Below, piece by piece: positions 9,133-18,880 of a DNA stretch of 64,000 nucleotides. The stretch comes from an uncultured Alphaproteobacteria bacterium (GTDB lineage Bacteria; Pseudomonadota; Alphaproteobacteria; HIMB59; GCA-002718135): the NCBI GenBank assembly GCA_902517315.1, contig CABYBP010000002.1, forward strand, positions 1-64,000, in the 5' to 3' direction. Positions within the stretch are counted from its first letter, which is position 1. The number at the start of each line of letters is the position of its first letter. A program made the position numbers and the translations under genes. The notes under the pieces were generated by a model. That model made no database searches, had not been told where the DNA came from, and saw nothing but the letters and a program-made list of their open reading frames with translations.

Positions 9133-9936
9133 ATGATAAAAAAAATTATCTGTCTAATATTATTATACACATGCATTAGTTGTTCTAATAATACTAATTC
9201 AAATATTGATAAGAATAAAAATCAATTAACTGAGCCAGAAACACTATATAAATTGGCTAAAATAAATTTTGATGATCAGAATTTTGAATTAGCAAGAGGG
9301 CAATTTAAAGAAATTAACAAACTATTTCCATTATCTAATGAAGCAATTCAGTCTGAAATAATGATTGCATTTATAGATTACATCAAAATGGACTACGAAA
9401 ATGCCATTTTAAATTATAGAAAGATAATTAATAAATACCCATCTCATAAAGATATAGATTATGTTTATTATATGATTGCCATGTGTAATTATGAACAACT
9501 TCAGAATGAAGCATTAGATGGATACTATAATGAGTTAGCTTTAAATTCTTTTAATCAAGTTATTATAAGATTTCCAGAAAGCAAATATGCAAAAGATAGT
9601 AGACAAAAAATAATATTAGTTAAATCAAATATAGCAGCAAAACACATGGAAATAGGAAGATTTTATTTAGAAAATAAAAAATACATTGCAGCATTAAATA
9701 GATTTAAAATAGTTGTAAATGAATTCTCAATAACCAAATTTACCCCTGAGGCATTGCACAGAATGGTAGAAGCTTATTATGAAATGGGTATGTATGAAGA
9801 TAGCTATAATTCAGCTGCAATACTTGGATATAATTATCCTCAATCTAAATGGTATAAATATAGTTATAATTTAGTTGAACAGATTGATGGCGAAGAAACA
9901 TTCTTAAAAAAAATTAGAAATTTTTTTGATGGATAA
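9133..9936 (+). CDS. bamD: BamD (ComL), outer-membrane protein assembly lipoprotein
   Basis: A 267-residue lipoprotein of the BAM complex, which inserts beta-barrel proteins into the outer membrane. The N-terminus is a short hydrophobic signal ending CISCSNN, with Cys17 the likely lipidated residue. Tetratricopeptide-type helical repeats follow: ETLYKLAKINFDDQNFELA, AILNYRKIINKYPSHKDIDYVYYMIA, and the later ENKKYIAALNRFKIVVNEF. ALNSFNQVIIRFPESKYAKDS is a typical BamD segment. Length is normal. ligA begins inside its last codons, so the two are coupled. Confidence 0.93.
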   Translation: MIKKIICLILLYTCISCSNNTNSNIDKNKNQLTEPETLYKLAKINFDDQNFELARGQFKEINKLFPLSNEAIQSEIMIAFIDYIKMDYENAILNYRKIINKYPSHKDIDYVYYMIAMCNYEQLQNEALDGYYNELALNSFNQVIIRFPESKYAKDSRQKIILVKSNIAAKHMEIGRFYLENKKYIAALNRFKIVVNEFSITKFTPEALHRMVEAYYEMGMYEDSYNSAAILGYNYPQSKWYKYSYNLVEQIDGEETFLKKIRNFFDG

Positions 9937-11941
9937 AGAAGAAAAAATATTAAAAAGATTAAAAGAGCTTTCAGATTTAATCAAAAATCATAACTATAAT
10001 TATCACACATTAGATAGACCTGAAATAACTGATCAAGAATTTGATAAGTTAGTTAAAGAAAATGATACTTTAGAAAAAAAATATCCAAGTTTAATTTTAA
10101 AGGATAGCCCTAACAAATATTATGGTAGTAAAATAAAAGATAACTTTAAAAAAATAAAACACGATTCACAGATGTTCTCACTTGCCAATGCATTTGATAA
10201 TAATGATATAAAAGAGTTTATAAAACGTTCAGTGAAATTTTTAAATTTAGATAATGATGATGATTTTCAATATATCTGTGAGCCAAAAATTGATGGGTTA
10301 TCTTTGAATCTTGTTTATAAAAATGGAAATTTAATATCCGCTGGTACAAGAGGAGATGGATTTATAGGAGAAGATGTTACTGAAAATATTTTAAATATAA
10401 AAAATATTCCGTCAAAGTTAAAAAAAGACTTTCCAGATTTTATTGAAATTAGAGGTGAGGTATTCTTAAATAAGAGTGATTTTGAGAAACTTAATTCTAA
10501 GTTAGAAAATAAGTCTAAATTTGCAAATCCAAGGAATGCTGCAGCTGGTAGCCTAAGACAACTTGATATTTCTATTAGTCATAGTAGACCACTAAAATTT
10601 ATACCTCACGGTATAGGAAAATGCTCTTATAATTTTGATAAAATTGAGAATTATTATAATCAACTTAAGAATTGGAGCATTGCTCCAAATAATTTAGGCA
10701 AAAAATGTCAATCAGTTGAAGAAATAATTAAATTTTATAATCAAATAGATCAAAAACGATCAGATATTGATTATGATATTGATGGATTAGTCGTTAAAAT
10801 AAATAGTTTTAAACTACAAGAAAGATTAGGTTATGTTGGAAAAAACCCAAGATGGGCAGTTGCGATAAAGTTTTCTGCTGAGAAAGCTAATACTATAATT
10901 AAATCTGTCGATTTCCAAGTTGGGAGAACTGGAGCAATTACCCCTGTAGCCAGATTGCAACCTGTTAATTTAGGTGGTGTAATTATATCTAATGCATCTT
11001 TACATAATTTTGATGAAATAAATAAAAAAAAAATAAATGTTTTAGATCTCGTTGAAATTGAAAGAGCAGGAGATGTTATTCCATATGTTACTAGATTAGT
11101 TAAAAAAAATAGTAAATTAGATACTAAAATAAAACCTCCTAGAAATTGTCCTGTCTGTAAGAGTAATGTTTTAAAAGAAAAAGATGAAGCAATAATAAGG
11201 TGTACTAATACGTATGGTTGTAATTCACAAAAAATAGGGAGAATAATTCATTTCGTCAGTAAGAAAAGTTTAAATATTGGTGGATTCGGTGAGAAACAAG
11301 TTAAACAATTATTTAATTTAAAATTTATAAATAAAGTTGAAGATATATTCAATCTTGAACAGTTTGAAGCAGAAATAATTGAGTTAGATGGATGGGGTGA
11401 ATTATCTTTTACTAATTTAATTAATTCTATTAATAATTCAAAAAAAATATCACTTGATAAATTTATTTATTCACTTGGCATTAGATTTATTGGGGAAGTA
11501 AATGCTGAGATTTTAGCAAATGAATTTAAAAAACTAGATGTATTTATTTCATCCTCAAATAATATAAGCATGTTAGAAAATATTGATGGTTTAGGACCAA
11601 AAGCGATTTCTTCAATTATAGATTTTTTTTCAAAAGATATAAATACGGAAACTATTAAAAAATTAAAAAATCATTTGTTTATTACGTTTATCAAAAATGA
11701 AGTAATAGATAATTTTTTTTCAAATAAACATTTAGTTTTTACTGGCACTTTATCTGAATTATCAAGAGATGAAGCAAAGTACTTAGCGAAAACTAAAGGA
11801 GCAAAAATATTGTCTAGTATTAGTAAAAAAACAGATTTTCTAATTGCTGGAGAAAAAGCAGGTTCAAAAATAAATAAAGCAACACAATTAGGAATTAAGA
11901 TTTTAAATGAAAAAGAATTCCTTAAGAAAATTAATCTATAA
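9929..11941 (+). CDS. ligA: LigA, NAD-dependent DNA ligase
   Basis: A 670-residue ligase that seals nicks in DNA using NAD. The adenylated lysine is in CEPKIDGLSL at about residue 120, preceded by the Ia domain (YNYHTLDRPEITDQEFD). An OB-fold core (GRTGAITPVARL), a four-cysteine zinc finger (CPVCKSN...CTNTYGC), helix-hairpin-helix repeats and a C-terminal BRCT domain (HLVFTGTLSELSRDEAK) follow in normal order. The ATG at 9929 is used rather than the TTG three bases upstream, and it overlaps the bamD stop by 8 nt. The 3' end overlaps uvrD convergently by 11 nt. Confidence 0.97.
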   Translation: MDKEEKILKRLKELSDLIKNHNYNYHTLDRPEITDQEFDKLVKENDTLEKKYPSLILKDSPNKYYGSKIKDNFKKIKHDSQMFSLANAFDNNDIKEFIKRSVKFLNLDNDDDFQYICEPKIDGLSLNLVYKNGNLISAGTRGDGFIGEDVTENILNIKNIPSKLKKDFPDFIEIRGEVFLNKSDFEKLNSKLENKSKFANPRNAAAGSLRQLDISISHSRPLKFIPHGIGKCSYNFDKIENYYNQLKNWSIAPNNLGKKCQSVEEIIKFYNQIDQKRSDIDYDIDGLVVKINSFKLQERLGYVGKNPRWAVAIKFSAEKANTIIKSVDFQVGRTGAITPVARLQPVNLGGVIISNASLHNFDEINKKKINVLDLVEIERAGDVIPYVTRLVKKNSKLDTKIKPPRNCPVCKSNVLKEKDEAIIRCTNTYGCNSQKIGRIIHFVSKKSLNIGGFGEKQVKQLFNLKFINKVEDIFNLEQFEAEIIELDGWGELSFTNLINSINNSKKISLDKFIYSLGIRFIGEVNAEILANEFKKLDVFISSSNNISMLENIDGLGPKAISSIIDFFSKDINTETIKKLKNHLFITFIKNEVIDNFFSNKHLVFTGTLSELSRDEAKYLAKTKGAKILSSISKKTDFLIAGEKAGSKINKATQLGIKILNEKEFLKKINL

Positions 11942-14159
11942 TTTTCAAAAATTTTAAATATACTTTTTTTGAAGAAAAGTTATCAAAATCAATTAAAGCT
12001 TTATCACCATCTAGTTTTATAATTTTTCCATTTCCAAATTTTTGATGATAAACATTTTTCCCTTTAGATATATTATCTTCAAATTCAAAATCTTGATTAA
12101 ATTCCCAATCGATATTATTTTTTTTTGAATTTTCTAATAATCTTCTTCTTCCTGGTGTAATTATTTCTTCACTGAATGAGTCAGTTTCTAAAAAATTATC
12201 TAAAAAGTTATTATCTTGAATATATTTTGAGTCGTTTATCTCTACTTTATCTTCTGGAAGTTCACTTATAAATCTTGAGGGCAAATTGTAATCATGTGAT
12301 GCATAAGAATATCTATTTTGATTTACATAGGTAATATAAATTTTTTTTCTGGCTCTTGTTAATGCGACATAAGCCAGCCTTCTTTCTTCCTCTAATCCCT
12401 GATTACCTGACTCCTCTATTGATCTTTGACTTGGAAAAACTCCCTCCTCCCAACCGGCTAGAAATACATAATCAAACTCTAATCCTTTAGCAGCATGCAT
12501 TGTCATAAGTGTTAACGTCTCTTCTGAAGTATTTGTCATATTTTCCATAACTAAAGAAACATGTTCAAGAAAACCCTCTATGTTTTCAAATTCTTTTAAA
12601 CTTTCAATGAATTCATTTAAATTGTCTATCCTTGATAGACTGTCAGGTTTATTTGAATTCTGCTCCTCTTTTTTTAAGTAATCTAGATAGCCTGAATCTT
12701 CTATGATAACTTTTGCTAATTCAATATGATCAAATTTCTTTTTAACTTTTTGCCATTTCAAAATATTGTCAGTAAAACTATACAATTCACCTTTAGCTTT
12801 AGAATTACTCTTAAATGTTAATTGTTGAGCAGCTTCAAATAGAGAAATATTATTCATTCTCGCAAAACTACTAATCTTACTCACCGTAGATTTACCTATT
12901 CCTCTTTTAGGTACATTAATTATTCTTTCAAAAGCTAGGTCATCAGATAGGTTATTTGTTAGTCGTAAATACGCAATAATATCTTTGATTTCCTTTCTTT
13001 CATAAAATCGTAATCCTCCAATTATTTTATATGGCAGTCCAAGATTGATTAGTCTTTCTTCAAACGATCTAGTATGTGCAGCAACTCGAAATAATATTGA
13101 GATCTCACTCAAATTTATTTTATCTTTTATTATATTTTCTATTTTGTCTGTTACAAAAATAGATTCTTCTTTAGTTTCCCAAAATCCATTAATTGTAATT
13201 TTTTCGCCAATCTGATTTTTACTCCATAATTCTTTTCCATATCTTCCTTTATTTTTAGAAATAAGGGTTGATGCACAACTTAATATATTTCTTGTCGATC
13301 GATAATTTTGTTCTAGTCTTACAATTGTTACTTTGTCAAAATTTTTTTCAAAATTTAATAAATTAGTAACGTCTGCTCCTCTCCAAGAGTATATTGACTG
13401 ATCATCGTCACCTACACAACATATATTTTTATTTCCTTTATATAAAAAATGAATCCACTGTTGTTGTATAGGGTTTATATCTTGGTATTCATCCACATGT
13501 ATATATTTAAAAATATTTTGGTATTTTGATAATATATAATTATTTGTTTGAAAAATTTTTATACAAAATAAAATCAAATCACCAAAATCAACGCTATTTA
13601 ATCGAAGAAGTTCAGACTGATAAATACTGTAGATCTTACGAATTTCTTTGTCATTTTTCCTGTATTTATTTTCACTCAATTCATTGGGACTTATTCCTTT
13701 ATTTTTTAAATTATCTATTGCAGACAAATAATATTTAGGTGAAGTTTCTTTTGTATCTATTTTTTCTACCTCACAAATATTTTTAATCAATTTTAACTGA
13801 TCATCTACGTCAATAATTAAAAAATTTTTTCGTAATCCTACTTCCTCATAATGCTGTCTTAGTATTCTCAGTGATAAAGAGTGAAATGTTCCTATCCACA
13901 TATTATCTATTGGAAAATTTAATGCATCTCCGATTCGTGACTTCATTTCGCTTGCTGCTTTATTTGTAAAAGTAACTGCTAAAATTTGCCTGGGTGTGGC
14001 AAGTTTATGAATTAATATATTTAAAATTCTGAAAGTTAATACCCTAGTTTTTCCACTTCCAGCACCAGCTAAAACAAGTAATGAACCATCAGTTTGCTGC
14101 ACTGCATTTCTTTGTGCTTTATTTAATAAATCAAGATAATTTTGCGAATTTTCTGTCAT
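11931..14159 (-). CDS. uvrD: UvrD/PcrA-type superfamily 1 DNA helicase
   Basis: A 742-residue 3'-5' helicase for nucleotide excision and mismatch repair. All SF1A motifs can be read: Walker A AGAGSGKT at about 31-38, AVTFTNKAASEMKSRI (Ia), DEYQDINPIQQ (Walker B), VGDDDQSIYSWRGA (III), RLEQNYRST (IV), TLMTMHAAKGLEFDYVF (V) and VALTRARKKIYIT (VI). A C-terminal Tudor-like segment (GKNVYHQKFGNGKIIKLDGDKALIDF) is typical of PcrA/UvrD. It is divergent from mlaA across a 79-bp region with an inverted repeat. Confidence 0.96.
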   Translation of the reverse strand: MTENSQNYLDLLNKAQRNAVQQTDGSLLVLAGAGSGKTRVLTFRILNILIHKLATPRQILAVTFTNKAASEMKSRIGDALNFPIDNMWIGTFHSLSLRILRQHYEEVGLRKNFLIIDVDDQLKLIKNICEVEKIDTKETSPKYYLSAIDNLKNKGISPNELSENKYRKNDKEIRKIYSIYQSELLRLNSVDFGDLILFCIKIFQTNNYILSKYQNIFKYIHVDEYQDINPIQQQWIHFLYKGNKNICCVGDDDQSIYSWRGADVTNLLNFEKNFDKVTIVRLEQNYRSTRNILSCASTLISKNKGRYGKELWSKNQIGEKITINGFWETKEESIFVTDKIENIIKDKINLSEISILFRVAAHTRSFEERLINLGLPYKIIGGLRFYERKEIKDIIAYLRLTNNLSDDLAFERIINVPKRGIGKSTVSKISSFARMNNISLFEAAQQLTFKSNSKAKGELYSFTDNILKWQKVKKKFDHIELAKVIIEDSGYLDYLKKEEQNSNKPDSLSRIDNLNEFIESLKEFENIEGFLEHVSLVMENMTNTSEETLTLMTMHAAKGLEFDYVFLAGWEEGVFPSQRSIEESGNQGLEEERRLAYVALTRARKKIYITYVNQNRYSYASHDYNLPSRFISELPEDKVEINDSKYIQDNNFLDNFLETDSFSEEIITPGRRRLLENSKKNNIDWEFNQDFEFEDNISKGKNVYHQKFGNGKIIKLDGDKALIDFDNFSSKKVYLKFLKIID

Positions 14160-14196
14160 TTTTTTGCTATAATAGAGATATATATAATGTAATTTA

Positions 14197-14220
14197 TAAA
14201 CTATATTAAATAATAGTTTA
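14197..14220. repeat. Inverted repeat TAAACTAT-N8-ATAGTTTA in the uvrD/mlaA divergent promoter region
   Basis: Perfect 8-bp arms at 14197-14204 and 14213-14220 around an 8-bp AT spacer sit midway in the 79-bp intergenic region. A -10-like GATAAT for mlaA starts at 14221, directly after the repeat, so the repeat would cover the mlaA -35 position. It could be a repressor operator, but AT richness makes chance palindromes common. Confidence 0.35.
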
Positions 14221-14238
14221 GATAATAGTGATTAGTCT

Positions 14239-15024
14239 ATGAGTAAAAAAATTATAATTCCATTTTTTCTATTTTTCAGTTTACTATCCTATAATGCAAG
14301 TGCGAGTGATGCTGATGAAGTAAATACTAACTCAGAGGATTTTGAAACAACCACGATAGAGGATGAAATATATGATCCTTTTGAGCCTGTAAATAGAGCT
14401 ATATTTAGTTTTAATAATGTAGCTGATAGAATTGTTTTAGAACCAATTGCAAAAGGTTACAAAAAATTACCTTCTCCACTACAAAGTGGAATAAATAATT
14501 TTTTAAGCAATTTAAGAGCTCCCTTAGTTGTTGTAAATCAATTATTACAAGCTCAGGGTGAAAACGCCATCCAATCATCAGGAAGGTTCATTGTTAATAG
14601 TACTTTAGGTGTATTTGGATTATTTGATGTAGCTGAAAAAATTGGACTTGATGAAAAAGAGGAGGATTATGGACAAACTCTTGCAACTTGGGGTGTTGGA
14701 GATGGTTTCTATATAGTGCTTCCATTATTTGGACCATCAAATCTAAGAGATACATCAGGCATGGTATTAACTATGTTAACGGATCCAATTAATGCATATG
14801 CAGCAAGTGAGGGTGAAGCTTGGTTAGTGCCAATGAGAACAGCAGTTAATGCAGTTGATACAAGATCACAAATAATTGATGAAGTTAATGCATTACGAGA
14901 TAATTCAGTAGATTATTATGCAGCAGTAAGAAGTTCTTACTATCAAAACCGAAAGGCAGCAATTAATAATGTGGATGACTCAGAATTAATGCCCCTTCCA
15001 CTTATTAGCATTGAATTTGAATAA
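14239..15024 (+). CDS. mlaA: MlaA (VacJ) family outer-membrane lipid asymmetry protein
   Basis: A 261-residue member of the VacJ/MlaA family, which removes mislocalised phospholipids from the outer leaflet and passes them to MlaC. The diagnostic YDPFEPVNRAIFSFNN and the LGVFGLFDVAEKIGL...EEDYGQTLATWGVGDGFYIVLPLFGPSNLRDT blocks are present. The signal peptide (about residues 1-22, ending NASAS) has no cysteine, so unlike E. coli MlaA there is no lipobox. mlaC follows with a TAATG overlap. No mlaFEDB genes are in this window. Confidence 0.93.
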   Translation: MSKKIIIPFFLFFSLLSYNASASDADEVNTNSEDFETTTIEDEIYDPFEPVNRAIFSFNNVADRIVLEPIAKGYKKLPSPLQSGINNFLSNLRAPLVVVNQLLQAQGENAIQSSGRFIVNSTLGVFGLFDVAEKIGLDEKEEDYGQTLATWGVGDGFYIVLPLFGPSNLRDTSGMVLTMLTDPINAYAASEGEAWLVPMRTAVNAVDTRSQIIDEVNALRDNSVDYYAAVRSSYYQNRKAAINNVDDSELMPLPLISIEFE

Positions 15025-15626
15025 TGAAGTTTAATTTAATTATATTTTTATTTATAATCTTTATTTCAAAAAATTTATATTCTGATGAAACTTCAGAATG
15101 GCTTAAAAGAGAAATAGACATTATCCTTGATGCTTATAAAAATCAAAATCTCTCAAATGAAAATAGATTTCTTCTAGTTGAAGAAACAATAAATAATAAT
15201 TTTGCAGGTACTGGTATTGCTAAATTTGTAGCAGGAGAAGCTTGGAAGAGATCAGATAAAAATACAAAAAAAATCTATATCGATAATTTTAAACGACATT
15301 TAGCTCTAAATATAGCTTCAATGATGCAAGGATATTCAGATCAAACTTATGAACTAACAAAATCAAAATATGACAACAAAAACCAAGTCACTTTAATTGA
15401 TATGGAGATTTTTTCTGATACTGGATCAGTTGTTGTAACATGGCGCGTAAAAGAATCAAAAGATAGATTGTTTGTTATAGACTTAATTGTTGCTGATATT
15501 TCACTTGTGGTGACAAAAAGATCAGAATTTAATTCAATGTTAAAAAAAGTTGAAAATGATCTTTCAAAATTTAATAATGTATTGTTTGAACAAAATGAGA
15601 GTAGTTATAATAAAATTACTAACTAA
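15024..15626 (+). CDS. mlaC: MlaC (Ttg2D) family periplasmic phospholipid-binding protein
   Basis: A 200-residue protein with a signal peptide (residues 1-20), then an MlaC/tol_Tol_Ttg2 fold: FAGTGIAKFVAGEAWKRSDKNTKK is the standard position of 'ar.vlG..wr.at.eqr..f...F', and YELTKSKYDNKNQVTLIDMEIFSDTGSVVVTWRVKES leads to the lipid-binding sheet. MlaC shuttles phospholipid between the MlaA complex and the inner-membrane MlaFEDB. Its stop overlaps the GH1 stop by 8 nt, convergently, which marks the junction between core genes and the sugar region. Confidence 0.9.
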   Translation: MKFNLIIFLFIIFISKNLYSDETSEWLKREIDIILDAYKNQNLSNENRFLLVEETINNNFAGTGIAKFVAGEAWKRSDKNTKKIYIDNFKRHLALNIASMMQGYSDQTYELTKSKYDNKNQVTLIDMEIFSDTGSVVVTWRVKESKDRLFVIDLIVADISLVVTKRSEFNSMLKKVENDLSKFNNVLFEQNESSYNKITN

Positions 15627-16980
15627 TTTTTGAATTCTCAATAATATTTTTATAAAAGAAAAATGAATCTTTTGGAATTCTTTTTTGATTCTTATAATCT
15701 ATATAAACCATTCCGAATCTCATATCATAACCTCTATGCCACTCAAAATTATCTGTAAACGACCATGCATAAAAACCTTGAACATTTGCTCCATCTTTAA
15801 TTGCTTTATTTAAGCTAGTTAAATATCGTTTATAAAAACTAATTCTTTCTATATCTGGAATTGTATTTCTTTCTGATAATATATCTTCAGTTGCTACACC
15901 ATTCTCAGTTATATAAATTAATGGATTTTGATATTTTTCTTTTACATGCATTATTTGATCATAAAAAGAAGATGGTGCAATTTCCCAACCCATAGGATTT
16001 ACTTCAGCATCTTGAGGAGGCGGAAGTAAAGTAAAACCTGCATCATTGTTAGTTTTTGCACCCATAAATAATTTATCACTCGGATCAGCTTGAACATAAA
16101 AATGTGAATAAAAATTAAGTCCAAAATAATCTAATTTTTGTTTTATTATTTTCATATCTCCGTCTTTAATTATATCTTTCATTTGCTGAGCTATATATGA
16201 ATCATAATTTCCTAGGTATTGTGGATCTGTAAATAAAGTATTAAAAAAAACGTTGGCAATTCTTGAGGCCTCAATATCTTTTTCTTTATTGGAAATAGGT
16301 TTAATTGGAGCCATAACATTTACACAGCCACATTTAAGATCTGATGAAATTGATCTCATTTCTTTAATGGAACATCCATGAGATAAATTAACGTAATGTA
16401 CAGCTTGTAATGTTTTTGTAAAATCACTAATACCAGGAGCCATCATTCCTTGCCCGTATCCAGCAAGTGTAAAAACTACAGGCTCATTAAAAGTTGAGTA
16501 TTTTTTAACCCTATCACTGGTATTAGTTACAACAACATTTGTGAATTCAGTAAACCAATCAGCAGATTCTCTATTTGTCCAACCGCCTTTATCTTGCAGA
16601 ATTTGAGGTAAATCCCAATGATAAAGACAAATAAAAGGCTCAATATTTTTTTCTAAAAGTGTATCAATAATGCGATTGTAAAAGTCTAAACCTTTTTGAT
16701 TAACTTTACCAAAACCATCTGGAAGAATTCTAGACCACGCAGTGGAAAAACGGAAACCTTTTATTCCAGCATCTTTCATTAAAGAAATATCCTCTTTGTA
16801 ATTATTATAAAAATCACATGTTACATTTGCATTTTCATCATTATGAACATTGCCTTTAGCTTGAGTAAAAGTATCCCAAATACTAGGAGATTTTCCATCA
16901 ACATTCCAAGCTCCTTCAATTTGATAAGCTGCAGATGATGCCCCCCAAATAAAATCAGATGGAAATTTTATTTCTGACAT
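15619..16980 (-). CDS. Glycoside hydrolase family 1 (beta-glucosidase type), cytoplasmic
   Basis: A 453-residue GH1 enzyme. The N-terminal signature FIWGASSAAYQIEGAW, the acid/base glutamate in TFNEP (about Glu166) and the nucleophile in ITENG (about Glu359) are intact, and the 'GFYAWSFTDNFEW' tail block is present. There is no signal peptide, so it should hydrolyse imported beta-glucosides or related glycosides inside the cell. It is the last gene of a long minus-strand operon that begins with a glucose/mannose-type ABC transporter. Exact sugar specificity cannot be read. Confidence 0.93.
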   Translation of the reverse strand: MSEIKFPSDFIWGASSAAYQIEGAWNVDGKSPSIWDTFTQAKGNVHNDENANVTCDFYNNYKEDISLMKDAGIKGFRFSTAWSRILPDGFGKVNQKGLDFYNRIIDTLLEKNIEPFICLYHWDLPQILQDKGGWTNRESADWFTEFTNVVVTNTSDRVKKYSTFNEPVVFTLAGYGQGMMAPGISDFTKTLQAVHYVNLSHGCSIKEMRSISSDLKCGCVNVMAPIKPISNKEKDIEASRIANVFFNTLFTDPQYLGNYDSYIAQQMKDIIKDGDMKIIKQKLDYFGLNFYSHFYVQADPSDKLFMGAKTNNDAGFTLLPPPQDAEVNPMGWEIAPSSFYDQIMHVKEKYQNPLIYITENGVATEDILSERNTIPDIERISFYKRYLTSLNKAIKDGANVQGFYAWSFTDNFEWHRGYDMRFGMVYIDYKNQKRIPKDSFFFYKNIIENSKIS

Positions 16981-16982
16981 AT

Positions 16983-18107
16983 TTAAATTTTTAACTTACT
17001 TATTTCTTCTTCAGTTAGTAAATCTGGTTGTTCAGGATTTGTAGATAGAATATATGAACTTTTTTCTTCAGCAGATTTAATTATACCATCCATTATTTCA
17101 AGAACATGAAGCGATAATTGAAGCGAACATCTTGCTTTACGTTTATTAGAAATTGAATCAATCATTTCTGAAAGTCCAATTCCTCTATAATTTGCTTTCT
17201 TATTTCCTTCACCATCACTTTTGTTAGGTATTCCTAATAACATTTTATCATTATTAACTACTTCCCAATCATTATCTTTTTGAGATACTAACAAATCGCC
17301 GCTAAAAAAATTTGGGTCCGGTACGATCATACTTCCATCTAAGCCATACAGTTCAATCGTAGAATGTTTGTTTTTCCAAACATCCCAGGTACAAAAAAAT
17401 TGAACTTTAGCATTATTTTGAAATTCCAATGATCCCATCAAAGTGGTAGGCGTCTCAACTTTAATTTTTTCACCATATCTAGGTTCACTAGTTATAGTCC
17501 GCTCGTCTGATGCAGTGCCGCTTATAGCATTAATACTTTTAACTGGACCAATTAAATTGATTAACTGAGTAATATAGTAAACACCAACATCAAATACTGG
17601 TCCTGCGCCAGGTTTAAAGAAGAAATCTGGATTTGGATGCCAGTGCTCCATACCATGAGACATCAAGTTAAATGTCCCTAGAACAATTTTCCCAATCTTA
17701 TTATCTTCAATTAATTTTCTAGCATTTTGACCAGCTGCTCCAAGAAAAGTATCTGGGGCACATCCTACATATAATCCTTTTTCGTTAGCCAATTTTTCTA
17801 TTTCAATACCTTCTGCAAAATTCATTGCTAATGGTTTTTCACTAAAACAATGTTTTCCATTAAAAAGCGATTTTGTAATAATTTCTTTATGGGCAGCTGG
17901 AATTGTTAAATTAATGATTAAATCTATTTCTTTATTTTCCAATATCTCATCAACAGATAACTCTTTAACATTATATTTTGAAGCAGCATTTGATGCAGCT
18001 TCTTTATTAATATCAGCACAAGCAATAATATTAAAATTATTAAATATCTTTTGACACTCAAAATAAGTCTCAGAAATATTTCCGCAACCAACTATTCCAA
18101 TATTCAT
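16983..18107 (-). CDS. Gfo/Idh/MocA family sugar oxidoreductase
   Basis: A 374-residue NAD(P)-dependent dehydrogenase. The Rossmann start MNIGIVGCGNISETYF, the EKPLAMNFAEG motif (catalytic Lys) and the C-terminal beta-sheet domain with GPVFDVGVYYITQL are classic for the family. Such enzymes oxidise or reduce one hydroxyl of sugars, inositols or glycosides. It sits between a TIM-barrel isomerase and a GH1, so it probably acts on the sugar imported by the upstream transporter. Its ATG at 18107 overlaps the previous stop. The substrate is unknown. Confidence 0.88.
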   Translation of the reverse strand: MNIGIVGCGNISETYFECQKIFNNFNIIACADINKEAASNAASKYNVKELSVDEILENKEIDLIINLTIPAAHKEIITKSLFNGKHCFSEKPLAMNFAEGIEIEKLANEKGLYVGCAPDTFLGAAGQNARKLIEDNKIGKIVLGTFNLMSHGMEHWHPNPDFFFKPGAGPVFDVGVYYITQLINLIGPVKSINAISGTASDERTITSEPRYGEKIKVETPTTLMGSLEFQNNAKVQFFCTWDVWKNKHSTIELYGLDGSMIVPDPNFFSGDLLVSQKDNDWEVVNNDKMLLGIPNKSDGEGNKKANYRGIGLSEMIDSISNKRKARCSLQLSLHVLEIMDGIIKSAEEKSSYILSTNPEQPDLLTEEEISKLKI

Positions 18108-18880
18108 TAAATTTTTTCTAAATATTCTAATGATTTAGTTGTGTATTCTTTATAATCTTTAGGATCATCATGTTCTAAAACAAATACTTCACATGGTGTT
18201 TTTTTAACTTCTTCAAGTAGTTTAGGCCAGTCTATAAATCCTTCACCAACAGCAGATTGTTCACTGTGTTCTAAGAGATTTTTTGTTTCATCAAAAAAGT
18301 CTTTCAAATGACATCCAATAATTTTATTTTTATATTTCTCTATCCAATCTGAAGGGTTTGCTTTTCCAGCAATTGCCCATCCAAGATCTAACTCCATCTT
18401 AAGATTTTCATTATGATCCATCATACACTCAATTGGAAGTTTCCCACTAGGAAGTGGTCTAAATTCAAAAGAATGATTATGATAACCAAGAGTTAAACCA
18501 TTATCTTCATAAACTTGTACATATGAAGACAAATCTTTTCCAAAATCATTCCAAGTGTCTTCATCAAGATCAAAATTTGATGCAAAATCTTTGTTAAATT
18601 TTTCTGGAACTGATGGCACTATGGCATGGCTAATATTAAGAAATTTCATCCTTCTAATTGTTTCATCTGAGTCAGTAATTGCTTGAAAGCTTATATGTGA
18701 GGATTTTATAGAAATACCATTATCATCCATCATTGATTTAAAATTATCTAAATCAATTTTATCTAAATCAAATAACTCAATATTTTTTATTCCTGACTCA
18801 GATAAGAACTTAAAAATTGGCTCATAGGGTTGGAATTTTCTTGTTGTATACAACTGCATTGTTATTTCATTTCTATTCAT
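18107..18880 (-). CDS. Sugar phosphate isomerase/epimerase-like TIM-barrel protein (AP_endonuclease_2 fold)
   Basis: A 257-residue TIM barrel of the IolE/xylose-isomerase-like superfamily. Supporting segments are the N-terminal QLYTTRKFQPYEPIFKFLSE, GIKNIELFDLD, the metal-site strands KMELDLGWAIAGKANP and IIGCHLKDF, and FVLEHDDPK at the end. Members isomerise, epimerise or dehydrate keto-sugars and inositols. It is coupled to the genes on both sides, the transporter ATPase and a Gfo/Idh dehydrogenase. That trio is typical for keto-sugar metabolism. Confidence 0.85.
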   Translation of the reverse strand: MNRNEITMQLYTTRKFQPYEPIFKFLSESGIKNIELFDLDKIDLDNFKSMMDDNGISIKSSHISFQAITDSDETIRRMKFLNISHAIVPSVPEKFNKDFASNFDLDEDTWNDFGKDLSSYVQVYEDNGLTLGYHNHSFEFRPLPSGKLPIECMMDHNENLKMELDLGWAIAGKANPSDWIEKYKNKIIGCHLKDFFDETKNLLEHSEQSAVGEGFIDWPKLLEEVKKTPCEVFVLEHDDPKDYKEYTTKSLEYLEKI

